Source: Bacillota bacterium (GTDB lineage Bacteria > Bacillota > Sulfobacillia > JAJZYS01 > JAJYTV01). Taken from it: DNA of 8,844 bases. The notes beneath the pieces were generated by a model that was given only the letters and a program-made list of their open reading frames with translations, ran no database searches and was not told the DNA's origin. Shown piece after piece: positions 1 to 6,295 of this stretch; position 1 is the first letter of the stretch; every line of letters starts with the position of its first letter. The stretch covers positions 1 to 8,844 of the forward strand of contig JAJYTV010000061.1 in assembly GCA_021792885.1 (NCBI GenBank), read 5' to 3'. A program made the position numbers and the translations under genes.

Positions 1-1
1 G

Positions 2-823
2 CGCCCTGAGGAGATCCGGGCGGTCGAGCGCCGCGTACAGGAGCAGATCCTGCACGACACACCGGTCGAGACGCGCGAGACGACGCTCTCCGAGGCGCGC
101 AAGAGCGGCGCCATGGCGCTCTTCGAAGAAAAGTACGGCGATGTGGTGCGCATGGTCGGGATCGGCGACTTCAGCCGCGAACTGTGCGGCGGCACGCACG
201 TCGGGCGGACCGGGCAGATCGGCCCGTTCAAGGTCGTCGAGGAGACCTCGGTCGGCTCCGGCATCCGCAGGATCGTGGCGCTGACGGGCACGGGCGCCCT
301 CGAGCACTGGCAGGAGGTCGACGCGGCCCTGCAGCCTGCACTGGACCGCTTGCGCACAACGCCGTTCGGGCTCTCCCAGCGCGTCGAGGAACTCTTCGGC
401 GAGCTTGCCGCGCGCGAGGCCGAGATCGAGCGCCTGCGCCGCGGCGGCCACCAGGAGGCGCTGCAGCGGCTGCTCGCCGCGGCGCAGGAGAAGGGTGGCG
501 CGCGCATCGTCGCGGGCGAGGTGGAGGGGGCGGATGCCGCCGCGCTGCGGCGCATCTCGGACATGTGGCGATCGCAGGAGAAACGAGGTATCCTATGCCT
601 AGCCTCCCGCTCGGAGGAAAGCGTCGCCCTGCTTTGCGCGGTGACGCCGGACCTCGTTGCGGCTGGCGTGCGCGCCGGAGACATCCTCTCCAAAATGGCC
701 TCGGCCGCGGGCGGCCGCGGCGGCGGGCGCGCAGACCTGGCGCAGGGCGGGGCCAAGGATCCCGAGAAGTCTCCGCTCGCCGTGCAGGAAGGCCTGCGCG
801 CAGCGCAGGAAGTTCTGGGGTAG
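2..823 (+). CDS. alaS: Alanyl-tRNA synthetase, C-terminal part (5' truncated by window)
   Basis: Alanyl-tRNA synthetase charges tRNA-Ala with alanine in the cytoplasm and hydrolyses mischarged Ser/Gly-tRNA-Ala in its editing domain. The frame is open from base 2 with no start, so the gene begins outside the window; 273 residues are present of the roughly 870 usual for the family. Fragment residues 30-70 hold the end of the editing domain, including the ELCGGTHV motif whose Cys62 and His66 (CxxxH) are half of the editing-site metal ligands. Residues about 125-165 are a Glu/Arg-rich coiled-coil stretch (VEELFGELAAREAEIERLR). The C-terminal DHHA1/C-Ala domain ends with the glycine-rich GGRGGGRADLAQGG typical of AlaS. 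The gene stops with TAG 20 nt before ireB and is the visible first member of a six-gene + strand operon. Identification is firm; nothing looks damaged. Confidence 0.97.
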   Translation, partial: RPEEIRAVERRVQEQILHDTPVETRETTLSEARKSGAMALFEEKYGDVVRMVGIGDFSRELCGGTHVGRTGQIGPFKVVEETSVGSGIRRIVALTGTGALEHWQEVDAALQPALDRLRTTPFGLSQRVEELFGELAAREAEIERLRRGGHQEALQRLLAAAQEKGGARIVAGEVEGADAAALRRISDMWRSQEKRGILCLASRSEESVALLCAVTPDLVAAGVRAGDILSKMASAAGGRGGGRADLAQGGAKDPEKSPLAVQEGLRAAQEVLG

Positions 824-830
824 CATACCG

Positions 831-838
831 GGAGGTGG
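831..838 (+). promoter_or_regulatory. Ribosome binding site of ireB, fixing a TTG start
   Basis: GGAGGTGG lies 5 nt before TTG 844, inside the 20-nt gap after the alaS stop. No ATG in this frame precedes the conserved protein start (the next ATG, at 865, would delete the N-terminal Thr region), so this site decides the start codon. Confidence 0.8.
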
Positions 839-843
839 CGGCA

Positions 844-1089
844 TTGCAGGACGACAACACGAGGATGTTCGAGGTTCGGCCCGAGGGGCCGAACGCTGCC
901 GACGTCCTGCGCACCGTGCACCGCGCCCTCAAGGAGAAGGGCTACAACCCGGTCGTGCAGATCGTCGGCTACCTCCTGTCCGGCGACCCGGCCTACATCA
1001 CGGCGCATCGCGACGCGCGCAACCTGATCCGTCAGGTGGAGCGGGACGAGTTGATGGAGGAACTGGTGCGCCACTACCTCGAAGAGTAG
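844..1089 (+). CDS. ireB: IreB family regulatory phosphoprotein (UPF0297)
   Basis: A small cytoplasmic regulator of 81 residues, matching the usual 80-90 of the family. In Enterococcus faecalis IreB is a substrate of the PASTA kinase IreK and the phosphatase IreP and lowers cephalosporin resistance. The family core is plain here: GYNPVVQIVGYLLSGDPAYI (residues 33-52), then ARNLIRQVERDELMEELVRHYL (58-79, helical). The enterococcal protein is phosphorylated on N-terminal threonines; here the short N-terminus keeps one, Thr6 in DNTRMF, which by eye aligns with the second of the two enterococcal sites. The TTG start is chosen from the GGAGGTGG 5 nt upstream. The gene abuts ruvX with no gap, as is typical in Bacillota. 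No IreK-type kinase is in the window, so the kinase link is inferred from the family. Confidence 0.95.
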   Translation: MQDDNTRMFEVRPEGPNAADVLRTVHRALKEKGYNPVVQIVGYLLSGDPAYITAHRDARNLIRQVERDELMEELVRHYLEE

Positions 1090-1518
1090 TTGGGACGCAC
1101 GCTCGCCCTGGACCCCGGCACGCGGCGGATCGGCGTCGCGGTGTCGGACGAACTGGGCATGGTGGCCCGGGGCGTCGAGACCTTGATGGTCGGGAAGGAT
1201 CCCGCCACGCTCCACGAGGAGATCGCGGAGCTTGCGCGAAGGTACGACATTGAGCGCATCCTGGTGGGGCTCCCGCGCCACATGGACGGCCGAGAGGGCG
1301 AAGGAGCGAAGGCGGCCCGCGAACTTGCGGACGCGTGCGCTTCCGCGACGGGCCTTCCGGTGATACTGTGGGATGAGCGTCTCAGCACAAAGGGGGCCGA
1401 ACGCCTTCTGATCGAGGCGGATCTCTCCCGCGCGCACCGGCGGCGCATCATCGACCGACAGGCGGCGCAGTGGATTTTGCAGAGCTACCTCGACCAGCGG
1501 CGTGGCCCGGCGAGCTAG
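1090..1518 (+). CDS. ruvX: YqgF/RuvX family RNase H-fold nuclease (putative Holliday junction resolvase / pre-16S rRNA nuclease)
   Basis: A 142-residue protein of the YqgF family, normal length. Members have an RNase H-like fold; they are annotated as Holliday junction resolvases and in E. coli take part in 5' maturation of 16S rRNA. Visible motifs are LALDPGTRRIGVAVSD (5-20, with catalytic-type Asp8), ILVGLP (about 57-62) followed by DGREGEGA, DERLST (95-100) and IDRQAAQWILQSYLD (121-135, with Asp122), so the acidic active-site set looks complete. The start is TTG 1090, directly after the ireB TAG with no spacer; only a weak GAAGAG precedes it, so translation is probably coupled to ireB termination. 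The first in-frame ATG (1159) would remove the catalytic Asp8 and is rejected. DUF1292 follows after 19 nt. Which of the two known activities it has cannot be told from sequence. Confidence 0.95.
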   Translation: MGRTLALDPGTRRIGVAVSDELGMVARGVETLMVGKDPATLHEEIAELARRYDIERILVGLPRHMDGREGEGAKAARELADACASATGLPVILWDERLSTKGAERLLIEADLSRAHRRRIIDRQAAQWILQSYLDQRRGPAS

Positions 1519-1537
1519 CCGAGAAAGGAAGTCCAGT

Positions 1538-1921
1538 ATGGCTGATTACCCGGACCGCGAGCGCAAGGACGAGCACCTGCACCACCACCACGAGCATGAC
1601 CATGACCACGACCACGACCACGAGCACGTCGCCGAGGACGAGGTCATCACGCTCGTCGACGAGGACGGCAAGGAGCACCAGTTCGCGCTTCTGGACGTGA
1701 TCGAGGTCGACGAGAACGAGTACGCCATCTTGATCCCTGCGGGCGAGGGAGACGACGAGGAAGTCGACGAGGCCGTGATCCTCCGCATGGAGGAGGACGC
1801 CGACGGCAACGAGGTGCTCGTCGACATCGAGGACGAGTCGGAGTTCGAGCGCGTCGCCACCGCCTGGGAGGAGCTGCTCGACGAAGAGGATGCCGCTGAC
1901 GACGAGGACGACGAGGAATAG
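1538..1921 (+). CDS. DUF1292 family protein with His/Asp-rich N-terminus
   Basis: A 127-residue, very acidic protein. Residues 34-100 carry the DUF1292 core: DEVITLVDEDGKEHQFALLD, then VIEVDENEYAILIP and a region ending in VLVDIEDESEFERVATAWEELL. The family has no established biochemical function but usually sits between ruvX and mltG, as here. Two features are unusual. Residues 13-30 contain 11 histidines alternating with Asp/Glu (HHHHEHDHDHDHDHEH), a composition seen in metal-binding or metal-storage tails. The C-terminus (111-127) is almost pure Asp/Glu. Start: ATG 1538 with GAAAGGAAG about 6 nt upstream; an in-frame upstream ATG (1502) overlaps ruvX and lacks family support. Metal binding is inference from composition only. 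Confidence 0.9.
   Translation: MADYPDRERKDEHLHHHHEHDHDHDHDHEHVAEDEVITLVDEDGKEHQFALLDVIEVDENEYAILIPAGEGDDEEVDEAVILRMEEDADGNEVLVDIEDESEFERVATAWEELLDEEDAADDEDDEE
1574..1627 (+). repeat. Short-period CAC/GAC codon repeat encoding the His-rich tract
   Basis: The 54 bases consist almost only of CAC, CAT, GAC and GAG codons, with a 6-bp GACCAC period in the middle (about 1598-1621). Such a tract can expand or contract by slippage in multiples of 6 bp without breaking the frame, so its length may vary between strains. Confidence 0.7.
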
Positions 1922-1978
1922 TTCCGCTGCGCAGCGAAGGGTAGTCCGAACGAAGCGCTGTGTTGGCGGTGGAGACCG

Positions 1979-3004
1979 ATGGATCTCGTCACGCTAGTCC
2001 GCCGGGCTGGCCCAGGAAGAGTCCTGGGCCTTCTCGTTGTTCTGCTGTTGCTGGTGGCAGGCGGCCTCTTCGCTTCCTTCTGGACGACGGGCGGTGACGC
2101 GGTGGCCGCAGGGGCGCCATACGTCCTCTTCCGCGTCCATCGCGGTGAGCCGCTGGACAGCGTCGCGGCGCGCCTGCAGGCGCATGGCGTGATCCGCAGC
2201 GCGCTCTACTTCCGCATCCAGGCGGACCTCGACCACAGCGCGGGCGACATCCAGGCCGGAACCTACCGCCTGAGCGGGCGGGAAGACGCGGCGGCGATCC
2301 TGCGCGCGTTCGTCGAGGGCGCAGTCGCGACCCACAAGCTGACCGTGCCCGAGGGTTTCACGATCTCCGACATCGCCTTCCGCCTGCAGGACCAGCACAT
2401 CGTCTCGGAGGCCGCGTTCGTCGCGGCGGCGAAGGACTTCGCGAACCCCTTCCTGGCGAAGGGCGCCGCGGTGCGCTACCGCCTCGAGGGCTATGCCTTC
2501 CCGACCACCTACGAGCTGCCCTACGGCGCGTCCGCCCAGGACATCGCCGACATCATGTACGCCCAGTGGGAACGCCAGTTCACGCCGGCGATGCGCGCCC
2601 TCGCCGCGAAGGAGCACCTGACGACGAACCAGGTGCTGACGCTCGCGTCGCTGGTGGAGAAGGAGGCCTTCGCCGAGAGCGAGCGGCCGAAGATCGCGGC
2701 GGTCTTCCTGAACCGCCTGAAGAAGGGCATGCCGCTGCAGTCCGACCCGACCGTGTCGTACGCGATGGGCCAGCACCTCACCTACGTCTCGATCGCGGAC
2801 ACGCACTACCCTTCGCCCTACAACACGTACTACCACGCCGGGCTGCCGCCGGGTCCGATCTGCAATCCAGGCATGCCGTCGATCGAGGCGGTGCTCCATC
2901 CCGCGGACGTCACCTACCTGTACTTCTACAGCCTGCCGAACGGCAGCATCATCTTCAGCAACAGCTACAACCAGCAGCTCGCCGCCGAGCGGGCGCATCC
3001 CTGA
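1979..3004 (+). CDS. mltG: Endolytic murein transglycosylase MltG (YceG-like)
   Basis: MltG is a membrane-anchored lytic transglycosylase that cleaves nascent glycan strands, terminating peptidoglycan polymerisation outside the membrane. The 341 residues match the usual 330-390. Residues 1-12 are basic cytoplasmic; 13-34 form one transmembrane helix (LGLLVVLLLLVAGGLFASFW). A LysM-like subdomain follows (YVLFRVHRGEPLDSVAARL, 48-66), then the YceG catalytic domain: PEGFTISDIA (124-133), LEGYAFPTTYEL (169-180), the active-site segment LASLVEKEA (222-230, with Glu227 the expected catalytic acid), LQSDPTVSYA (253-262), YNTY (281-284) and GLPPGPI (288-294). The ATG has GGTGGAG 4 nt upstream. The 57-nt gap after DUF1292 holds a perfect 12-bp palindrome at 1925-1936 and no promoter that I can see. 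The next gene starts 14 nt later. Confidence 0.97.
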   Translation: MDLVTLVRRAGPGRVLGLLVVLLLLVAGGLFASFWTTGGDAVAAGAPYVLFRVHRGEPLDSVAARLQAHGVIRSALYFRIQADLDHSAGDIQAGTYRLSGREDAAAILRAFVEGAVATHKLTVPEGFTISDIAFRLQDQHIVSEAAFVAAAKDFANPFLAKGAAVRYRLEGYAFPTTYELPYGASAQDIADIMYAQWERQFTPAMRALAAKEHLTTNQVLTLASLVEKEAFAESERPKIAAVFLNRLKKGMPLQSDPTVSYAMGQHLTYVSIADTHYPSPYNTYYHAGLPPGPICNPGMPSIEAVLHPADVTYLYFYSLPNGSIIFSNSYNQQLAAERAHP

Positions 3005-3018
3005 ACGGGGGCCACTTC

Positions 3019-4473
3019 GTGGAAGCCGCGGACCTCTGGCTGCATGACGGCGAGAAGCTTCTCCTGATCGACGGCCGCATGCTGCCGGCCGCGGACGGCG
3101 GGCGGCGGGAAGTCATCGAACCGGCGACCGGCACACCGCTCTCAACCGTGGCAGCCTGCGGCCCGCTCGATGCGCTGCGGGCGATCGAGGCGGCGCGGGC
3201 GGCTGCGGATGACGGGCCCTGGCCTCGCATGTCCGCCGGCGAGCGCGCCACGCGGCTCATGGACCTCGCGCAGCGCGTGGCGGAGGATGCCCAGACGCTC
3301 GCGCGGATCGAGGCGCGAGACAGCGGCCGGGCGCTGCGCGAGACGCGGCAGGATGTGCGCTATGCCGTCGCGCTCCTGCAGCGCGAGGCGCAGCGTACGT
3401 CGGAGGCAGAGGGAAGGTGGCGGCGCAGCGGCCGAACGCTGGAGGCGGCAGCGACAGGGGCGCCGCTCGGCGTCGTGGCCGTGGCGGCGGGCGCCCACGC
3501 GCCGCTGCGCGCTGCGATCGGGGTGCTCGCACCCGCGCTGGCGGCGGGCAACTGCGTCATCGTCCTGCCCGACGTGCGCACGCCTCTGAGCGCCCTGCGC
3601 CTCGCGGAAATCGTGCGGGCGGCTGGGATGCCTCCCGGCGCGCTGCAGGTGCTGTCCGGCGGGCGGGACGCCGCCGTCTCCCTGGCCGGCGAGGAGCGGC
3701 TAGACCTCCTCGTCGCGGAACTCGGGCTCGACGACGCGCACTACCTGCGCGCAGCGCGCGCAGGGCGCCCGCTGCGCGCCGGACCCGGCGCCAAGGGCAC
3801 GCTCGTCGTGCTGAACGGTGCGGACCCGGCGGTTGCGGCGGACCATGCGATGCTCGGAGCCTGTTACGCGCAGGGGGCGATCCCCGCCGGTGTGCAGCGC
3901 GTCATCGCCCAGCGCAAGGTGCACGACCACCTCGTGCTCGAGCTGATCTCGCGGGCCACGAGCCTGACGCTTGCAAACCCGATCGATCCCGACTGCGAAG
4001 TCGGACCCCTCACCTCGGAGGGGCAGCGCGAAGCGGTGGAGGCCGCCCTCGCGGCGGCGCGCGCAGAAGGTGCGACGCTCGTCTACGGCGGCGTGCGCGG
4101 TGAGGACGTGCGCCACCGCGGCGGCTTCTTCCTGCAGCCTGCGGTGCTCGTCGAGGCGAAGCCGAGGATGGCCGCCTGGAGCGGCGACGTGCCGGGTCCG
4201 GTGCTGCTGGTGCACGAGGCCGCCGATGCGGACGCAGCCTGGGCGGCGATCCCTGGCCGCGGCCCGGTCGGCCTCTTCGGTGCGCAGGGAAGCGCGTTCG
4301 GCAGGATCGGGGCAGACCTTCCTGGCCGGGACCTCTGGCATGACACCTGGAACCTCGCCGACGCGCTCGAGGATCCCCGCTGGACGACGTGGCGCCAGGA
4401 GGATTTCAGCACCCGCCGCACGATCTTCCGCGCGGTACCCGACGGGTCCGGCTGGTTTTTGGGCAGCGTCTAG
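3019..4473 (+). CDS. Aldehyde dehydrogenase-fold protein lacking catalytic and cofactor residues (probable pseudoenzyme)
   Basis: A 484-residue uninterrupted frame, the usual length of an ALDH (PF00171). Conserved scaffold is clear: EPATGTPLSTVA (34-45), DDGPWPRMSAGERATRL (64-80), APLGVVAVAAG (148-158), GVLAPALAAGN (168-178), TPLSALRLAE (188-197), AGMPPGALQVLSGG (202-215), PIDPDCEVGPLTSEGQ (321-336), GGFFLQPAVL (368-377). The functional positions are not: the PWN segment is GAHA (158-161); the KPxE Lys and Glu are Leu and Val in VLPDVRTPL; the GSTxxG loop is missing (LVAELGLDD, 231-239); LELGG is LRAGPG (252-257); the NQGQxC nucleophile segment is AQGAIPAG (284-291) with no Cys; EEIFGPV is GDVPGPV (388-394). 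Start GTG 3019 follows GGGGG by 7 nt and lies 14 nt after mltG, so it is probably an operon member. Comparisons are with the remembered family consensus, not a computed alignment. It could instead be a diverged enzyme with another chemistry; Cys282 is the nearest cysteine. Confidence 0.85.
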   Translation: MEAADLWLHDGEKLLLIDGRMLPAADGGRREVIEPATGTPLSTVAACGPLDALRAIEAARAAADDGPWPRMSAGERATRLMDLAQRVAEDAQTLARIEARDSGRALRETRQDVRYAVALLQREAQRTSEAEGRWRRSGRTLEAAATGAPLGVVAVAAGAHAPLRAAIGVLAPALAAGNCVIVLPDVRTPLSALRLAEIVRAAGMPPGALQVLSGGRDAAVSLAGEERLDLLVAELGLDDAHYLRAARAGRPLRAGPGAKGTLVVLNGADPAVAADHAMLGACYAQGAIPAGVQRVIAQRKVHDHLVLELISRATSLTLANPIDPDCEVGPLTSEGQREAVEAALAAARAEGATLVYGGVRGEDVRHRGGFFLQPAVLVEAKPRMAAWSGDVPGPVLLVHEAADADAAWAAIPGRGPVGLFGAQGSAFGRIGADLPGRDLWHDTWNLADALEDPRWTTWRQEDFSTRRTIFRAVPDGSGWFLGSV

Positions 4474-4787
4474 GGCAAGTGCAGGAAGAGGCCGGCAGCG
4501 GCGATGGCGACGGCCGCCGCGACCGGAAGAAGTACGCCGCCGGGACGCAGCGAGAGCACCGCGGCGACGGAGAGGGCGGCGGCGACCGTGAGTAGGTGGC
4601 CCGCCGGCAGCGCAGTCGGGACGCTTTGCACGAGCAGGGCGCCGAGCGCCGCCGCCGGTACGCCTTGCAGCAGGCGCTCGAGTTTCGGATGGGCGGGACG
4701 GGTGGCGAAGAGCGCCGGCAGGTAGCGCAGAAGCGCCGTGCCGGCGGAGGCCCCCGCGACCAGCAGGAGGAGGCGCGCGCCGCTCAC
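4470..4787 (-). CDS. azlD: AzlD family branched-chain amino acid export subunit
   Basis: A 105-residue hydrophobic membrane protein, the usual size of the small AzlD subunit that pairs with AzlC to export branched-chain amino acids and analogues (LIV-E family; B. subtilis AzlCD gives azaleucine resistance, C. glutamicum BrnFE exports Ile/Leu/Val/Met). Seen here: ALLRYLPALFATRP (residues about 18-31, the family's R-x-LP-hh motif), then LERLLQGVPAAALGALLV and two or three further hydrophobic helices ending GLFLHLP. The start is GTG 4787, which overlaps the azlC stop as GTGA; AGGAGG lies 7 nt upstream. A longer frame reaches back through azlC and is a shadow. The TAG stop overlaps the stop of the convergent ALDH-like gene. 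Actual substrate is inferred from family. Confidence 0.9.
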   Translation of the reverse strand: MSGARLLLLVAGASAGTALLRYLPALFATRPAHPKLERLLQGVPAAALGALLVQSVPTALPAGHLLTVAAALSVAAVLSLRPGGVLLPVAAAVAIAAAGLFLHLP

Positions 4788-5458
4788 GGCCGTGCCTCCT
4801 TCGACGTTCTTGCTCCGAGCAGGAGGTGGGCAAGGGCGCCCGCCACCATGCCGAGCAGCAGCGCCCAGCCGCCGACCGGCTGGGCGAGGAGCGCGACGCC
4901 CGCGCCTGCGAGGGCCGACCAGACGGCGCTCGGATCCTGGCGCAGAGCGCTTACCAGCAGCGCGACGAACAGGGCGTCGATCGAGATGCCGAAGGCATTG
5001 CGCAAAAGACTGGGCAGGATGCCTCCCAGCAGGGAGCCGAGGACGGTTCCTGCGATCCACACAGTGTACGGAAGCCAAGCCAGACGGAGGAATTCCCAGG
5101 GCCGCGGCGCAGGGCCGAGGCTCGCGGCGACGAACGTTTCGTCGGTGAGCCAGAGTGCGAGGGCGCGGGGCCGTTGCGGCCAGTTGGCGCGGCGGAAGAA
5201 GGACACGGACTCCAGCGCCATCCGCAGGTTGATCAGCCACACAGCCAGCACGCTGGCGACGACGGGGGCGCCTGTAGCGACCAGATGCAAGGTCGCGAAC
5301 TGGCTTGCGCCCGCGTAGACGAAGACCGAGAGGAGGATGGGAAACCAGGCCGGGGCATGGAGAGCGACGGCGGCGAGCCCGAACGCGAACGCCACCGGAA
5401 GGTAGCCGAGGGCGATCGGGACGGCGCGTGGGTCGATGATCCTTGTGGGGCGTGGCAT
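4784..5458 (-). CDS. azlC: AzlC family branched-chain amino acid export permease
   Basis: The large subunit of the AzlCD exporter, 224 residues, within the 220-250 usual for the family. It is an integral membrane protein with several hydrophobic helices (about 13-33, 38-60, 64-80, 126-150, 156-172, 180-215). Family signatures: GYLPVAFAFGLAA (18-30), VYAGASQFATLHLV (47-60), WLINLRMALES (74-84), LWLTDETFV (102-110) and FGISIDALFVALLV (156-169). Start ATG 5458 has GGGAG 8 nt upstream and a promoter candidate about 50 nt upstream. It is transcribed away from the unknown gene at 5562 and overlaps azlD by 4 nt. No Lrp- or AzlB-like regulator is in the window. Confidence 0.93.
   Translation of the reverse strand: MPRPTRIIDPRAVPIALGYLPVAFAFGLAAVALHAPAWFPILLSVFVYAGASQFATLHLVATGAPVVASVLAVWLINLRMALESVSFFRRANWPQRPRALALWLTDETFVAASLGPAPRPWEFLRLAWLPYTVWIAGTVLGSLLGGILPSLLRNAFGISIDALFVALLVSALRQDPSAVWSALAGAGVALLAQPVGGWALLLGMVAGALAHLLLGARTSKEARP
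4795..4800 (-). promoter_or_regulatory. Ribosome binding site of azlD
   Basis: On the minus strand AGGAGG sits inside the last codons of azlC, 7 nt before GTG 4787. It decides the GTG start and indicates independent but coupled initiation. Confidence 0.8.
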
Positions 5459-5466
5459 TGGCCCAT

Positions 5467-5494
5467 CTCCCGGGAGAAGCTTAGGACGCGCGTC
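5467..5494. promoter_or_regulatory. Two 10-bp palindromes in the azlC leader (operator candidates)
   Basis: CTCCCGGGAG (5467-5476) and GACGCGCGTC (5485-5494) are perfect palindromes between the predicted azlC start of transcription and its ATG; the first covers the azlC ribosome binding site. They could be operator half-sites or chance events favoured by high GC. Confidence 0.25.
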
Positions 5495-5509
5495 TGCGCC
5501 GTGCAGGAC

Positions 5510-5538
5510 ATGCTACCCGATCGGACCGCGGGACTCAA
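5510..5538 (-). promoter_or_regulatory. Candidate sigma-A promoter of azlCD
   Basis: On the minus strand, TTGAGT (5538-5533) and TAGCAT (5515-5510) are separated by exactly 17 nt; each matches 4 of 6 consensus positions. Transcription would start near 5503, leaving a leader of about 45 nt before azlC. This is a pattern match in a GC-rich genome, so it is only moderately reliable. Confidence 0.4.
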
Positions 5539-5561
5539 GGGTTCCCTCTGGGGGTGAAGGG

Positions 5562-6215
5562 ATGTGGTTTCTACCGCTTCCGCCGGAGCAGGGTCGCGCG
5601 CTCTGCGCGAGATCGCTCCGCGTCGGAAGCGACGGGCGCCGCGCACTCTACGCGCGTGCGCTCTGGGGCAAGGGGTACCCCGACGGGACGGCAAGGCTCG
5701 TGCTGCGCGACGTGCAGGGCGACGACTACCAGATGTACGAGGGGACGGCCTGGGACACCGCGCTGCGCATCGACCTTCCGGAGATGGAGATCGAAGAGGT
5801 CGAGAAGCACCTTGCGGCCTCGGCGATGGTGGCGACCGCGCTGCAGCCGGGCGCGCCGGAGGTGCGGGCAGGCGGACGAGAGGTCGAGAGCCTCGTGGAG
5901 CACGCCGCTGCGCTGCACCGCATTACGCGCGTCTGCTGCGCGGTCTACTGGAGCGAGGAACTGAGTTGGGGGGCGATCGTGCTGGGCGCGGAACCCATCC
6001 GGGACGCGCAATCGGCGCTCGCCATGTACTTGCGGCAAGCGGGCGGCGGGCTCGGCAGGGTGCTGCGGCGCCGGCGTACGGAACTGGATCTCGGAGAGGG
6101 GAAGGTCGGGCGGAGCATCGCCCGCGCGCAATTCATCGAGCGCTTGGCGCAGCAATTTTTGCTCCTCTGGCAAGATGGGGTGTCCATGGACGACAGGGCC
6201 CGTCGCGGCTCCTAG
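5562..6215 (+). CDS. Hypothetical protein, 217 aa
   Basis: I do not recognise this protein. It appears soluble: no signal peptide and no convincing transmembrane helix. Visible parts are an Arg/Gly-rich N-terminal third resembling beta strands (ARLVLRDVQGDDYQMYEG, 44-61), an acidic helix MEIEEVEKHLAASAMVATAL (75-94), a helix with LVEHAAALHRITRVCCAVYW (111-130), an alanine-rich helix (147-160), a very basic stretch RVLRRRRTELDLGEGKVGR (166-184), and a hydrophobic amphipathic helix FIERLAQQFLLLWQDGV (191-207). Codon use is GC3-rich like its neighbours, supporting a real gene. ATG 5562 is chosen because GGGGGTGA ends 4 nt before it; an in-frame ATG at 5436 would overlap azlC and has no site. It is divergent from azlC and precedes the structured gap before the antiporter. 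The basic stretch could bind nucleic acid, but that is only composition. Confidence 0.75.
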   Translation: MWFLPLPPEQGRALCARSLRVGSDGRRALYARALWGKGYPDGTARLVLRDVQGDDYQMYEGTAWDTALRIDLPEMEIEEVEKHLAASAMVATALQPGAPEVRAGGREVESLVEHAAALHRITRVCCAVYWSEELSWGAIVLGAEPIRDAQSALAMYLRQAGGGLGRVLRRRRTELDLGEGKVGRSIARAQFIERLAQQFLLLWQDGVSMDDRARRGS

Positions 6216-6225
6216 TCCACATGCG

Positions 6226-6267
6226 AGCCCGGGATGGCAGGCGGTACGATGCCGGCCCTCCCGGGCT
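6226..6267 (+). terminator. Hairpin just after the hypothetical gene (possible terminator or start of structured leader)
   Basis: AGCCCGGGA (6226-6234) pairs perfectly over 9 bp with TCCCGGGCT (6259-6267), with an inner GGCA/TGCC stem (6236-6239 with 6250-6253). It begins 10 nt after the TAG of the upstream gene. No run of T follows (TCGCCTTGCC), so intrinsic termination is uncertain; mRNA 3'-end protection is an alternative. Confidence 0.45.
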
Positions 6268-6295
6268 TCGCCTTGCCCTGCGCTGGCACGGGCTG

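Noticed and set aside
1925..1936. 12-bp palindrome CGCTGCGCAGCG between DUF1292 and mltG as a terminator
   Set aside because: It has no loop without breaking pairs and no T-tract; mltG is conserved as part of the same operon, so it is more likely chance.
1546..1992. Poly-serine frame on the minus strand opposite DUF1292
   Set aside because: The Ser runs simply reflect the complement of GAC/GAG codons of the acidic protein.
1994..2998. A 334-codon open frame antisense to mltG
   Set aside because: It is Arg/Val/Asp-rich with no recognisable motif, no ribosome binding site, and mirrors the strong MltG frame; long antisense frames are common in GC-rich DNA.
3019..4473. Calling the ALDH-like gene a pseudogene
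   Set aside because: The frame is uninterrupted, of normal family length, and has its own start and binding site; residue losses point to a pseudoenzyme rather than a broken gene.
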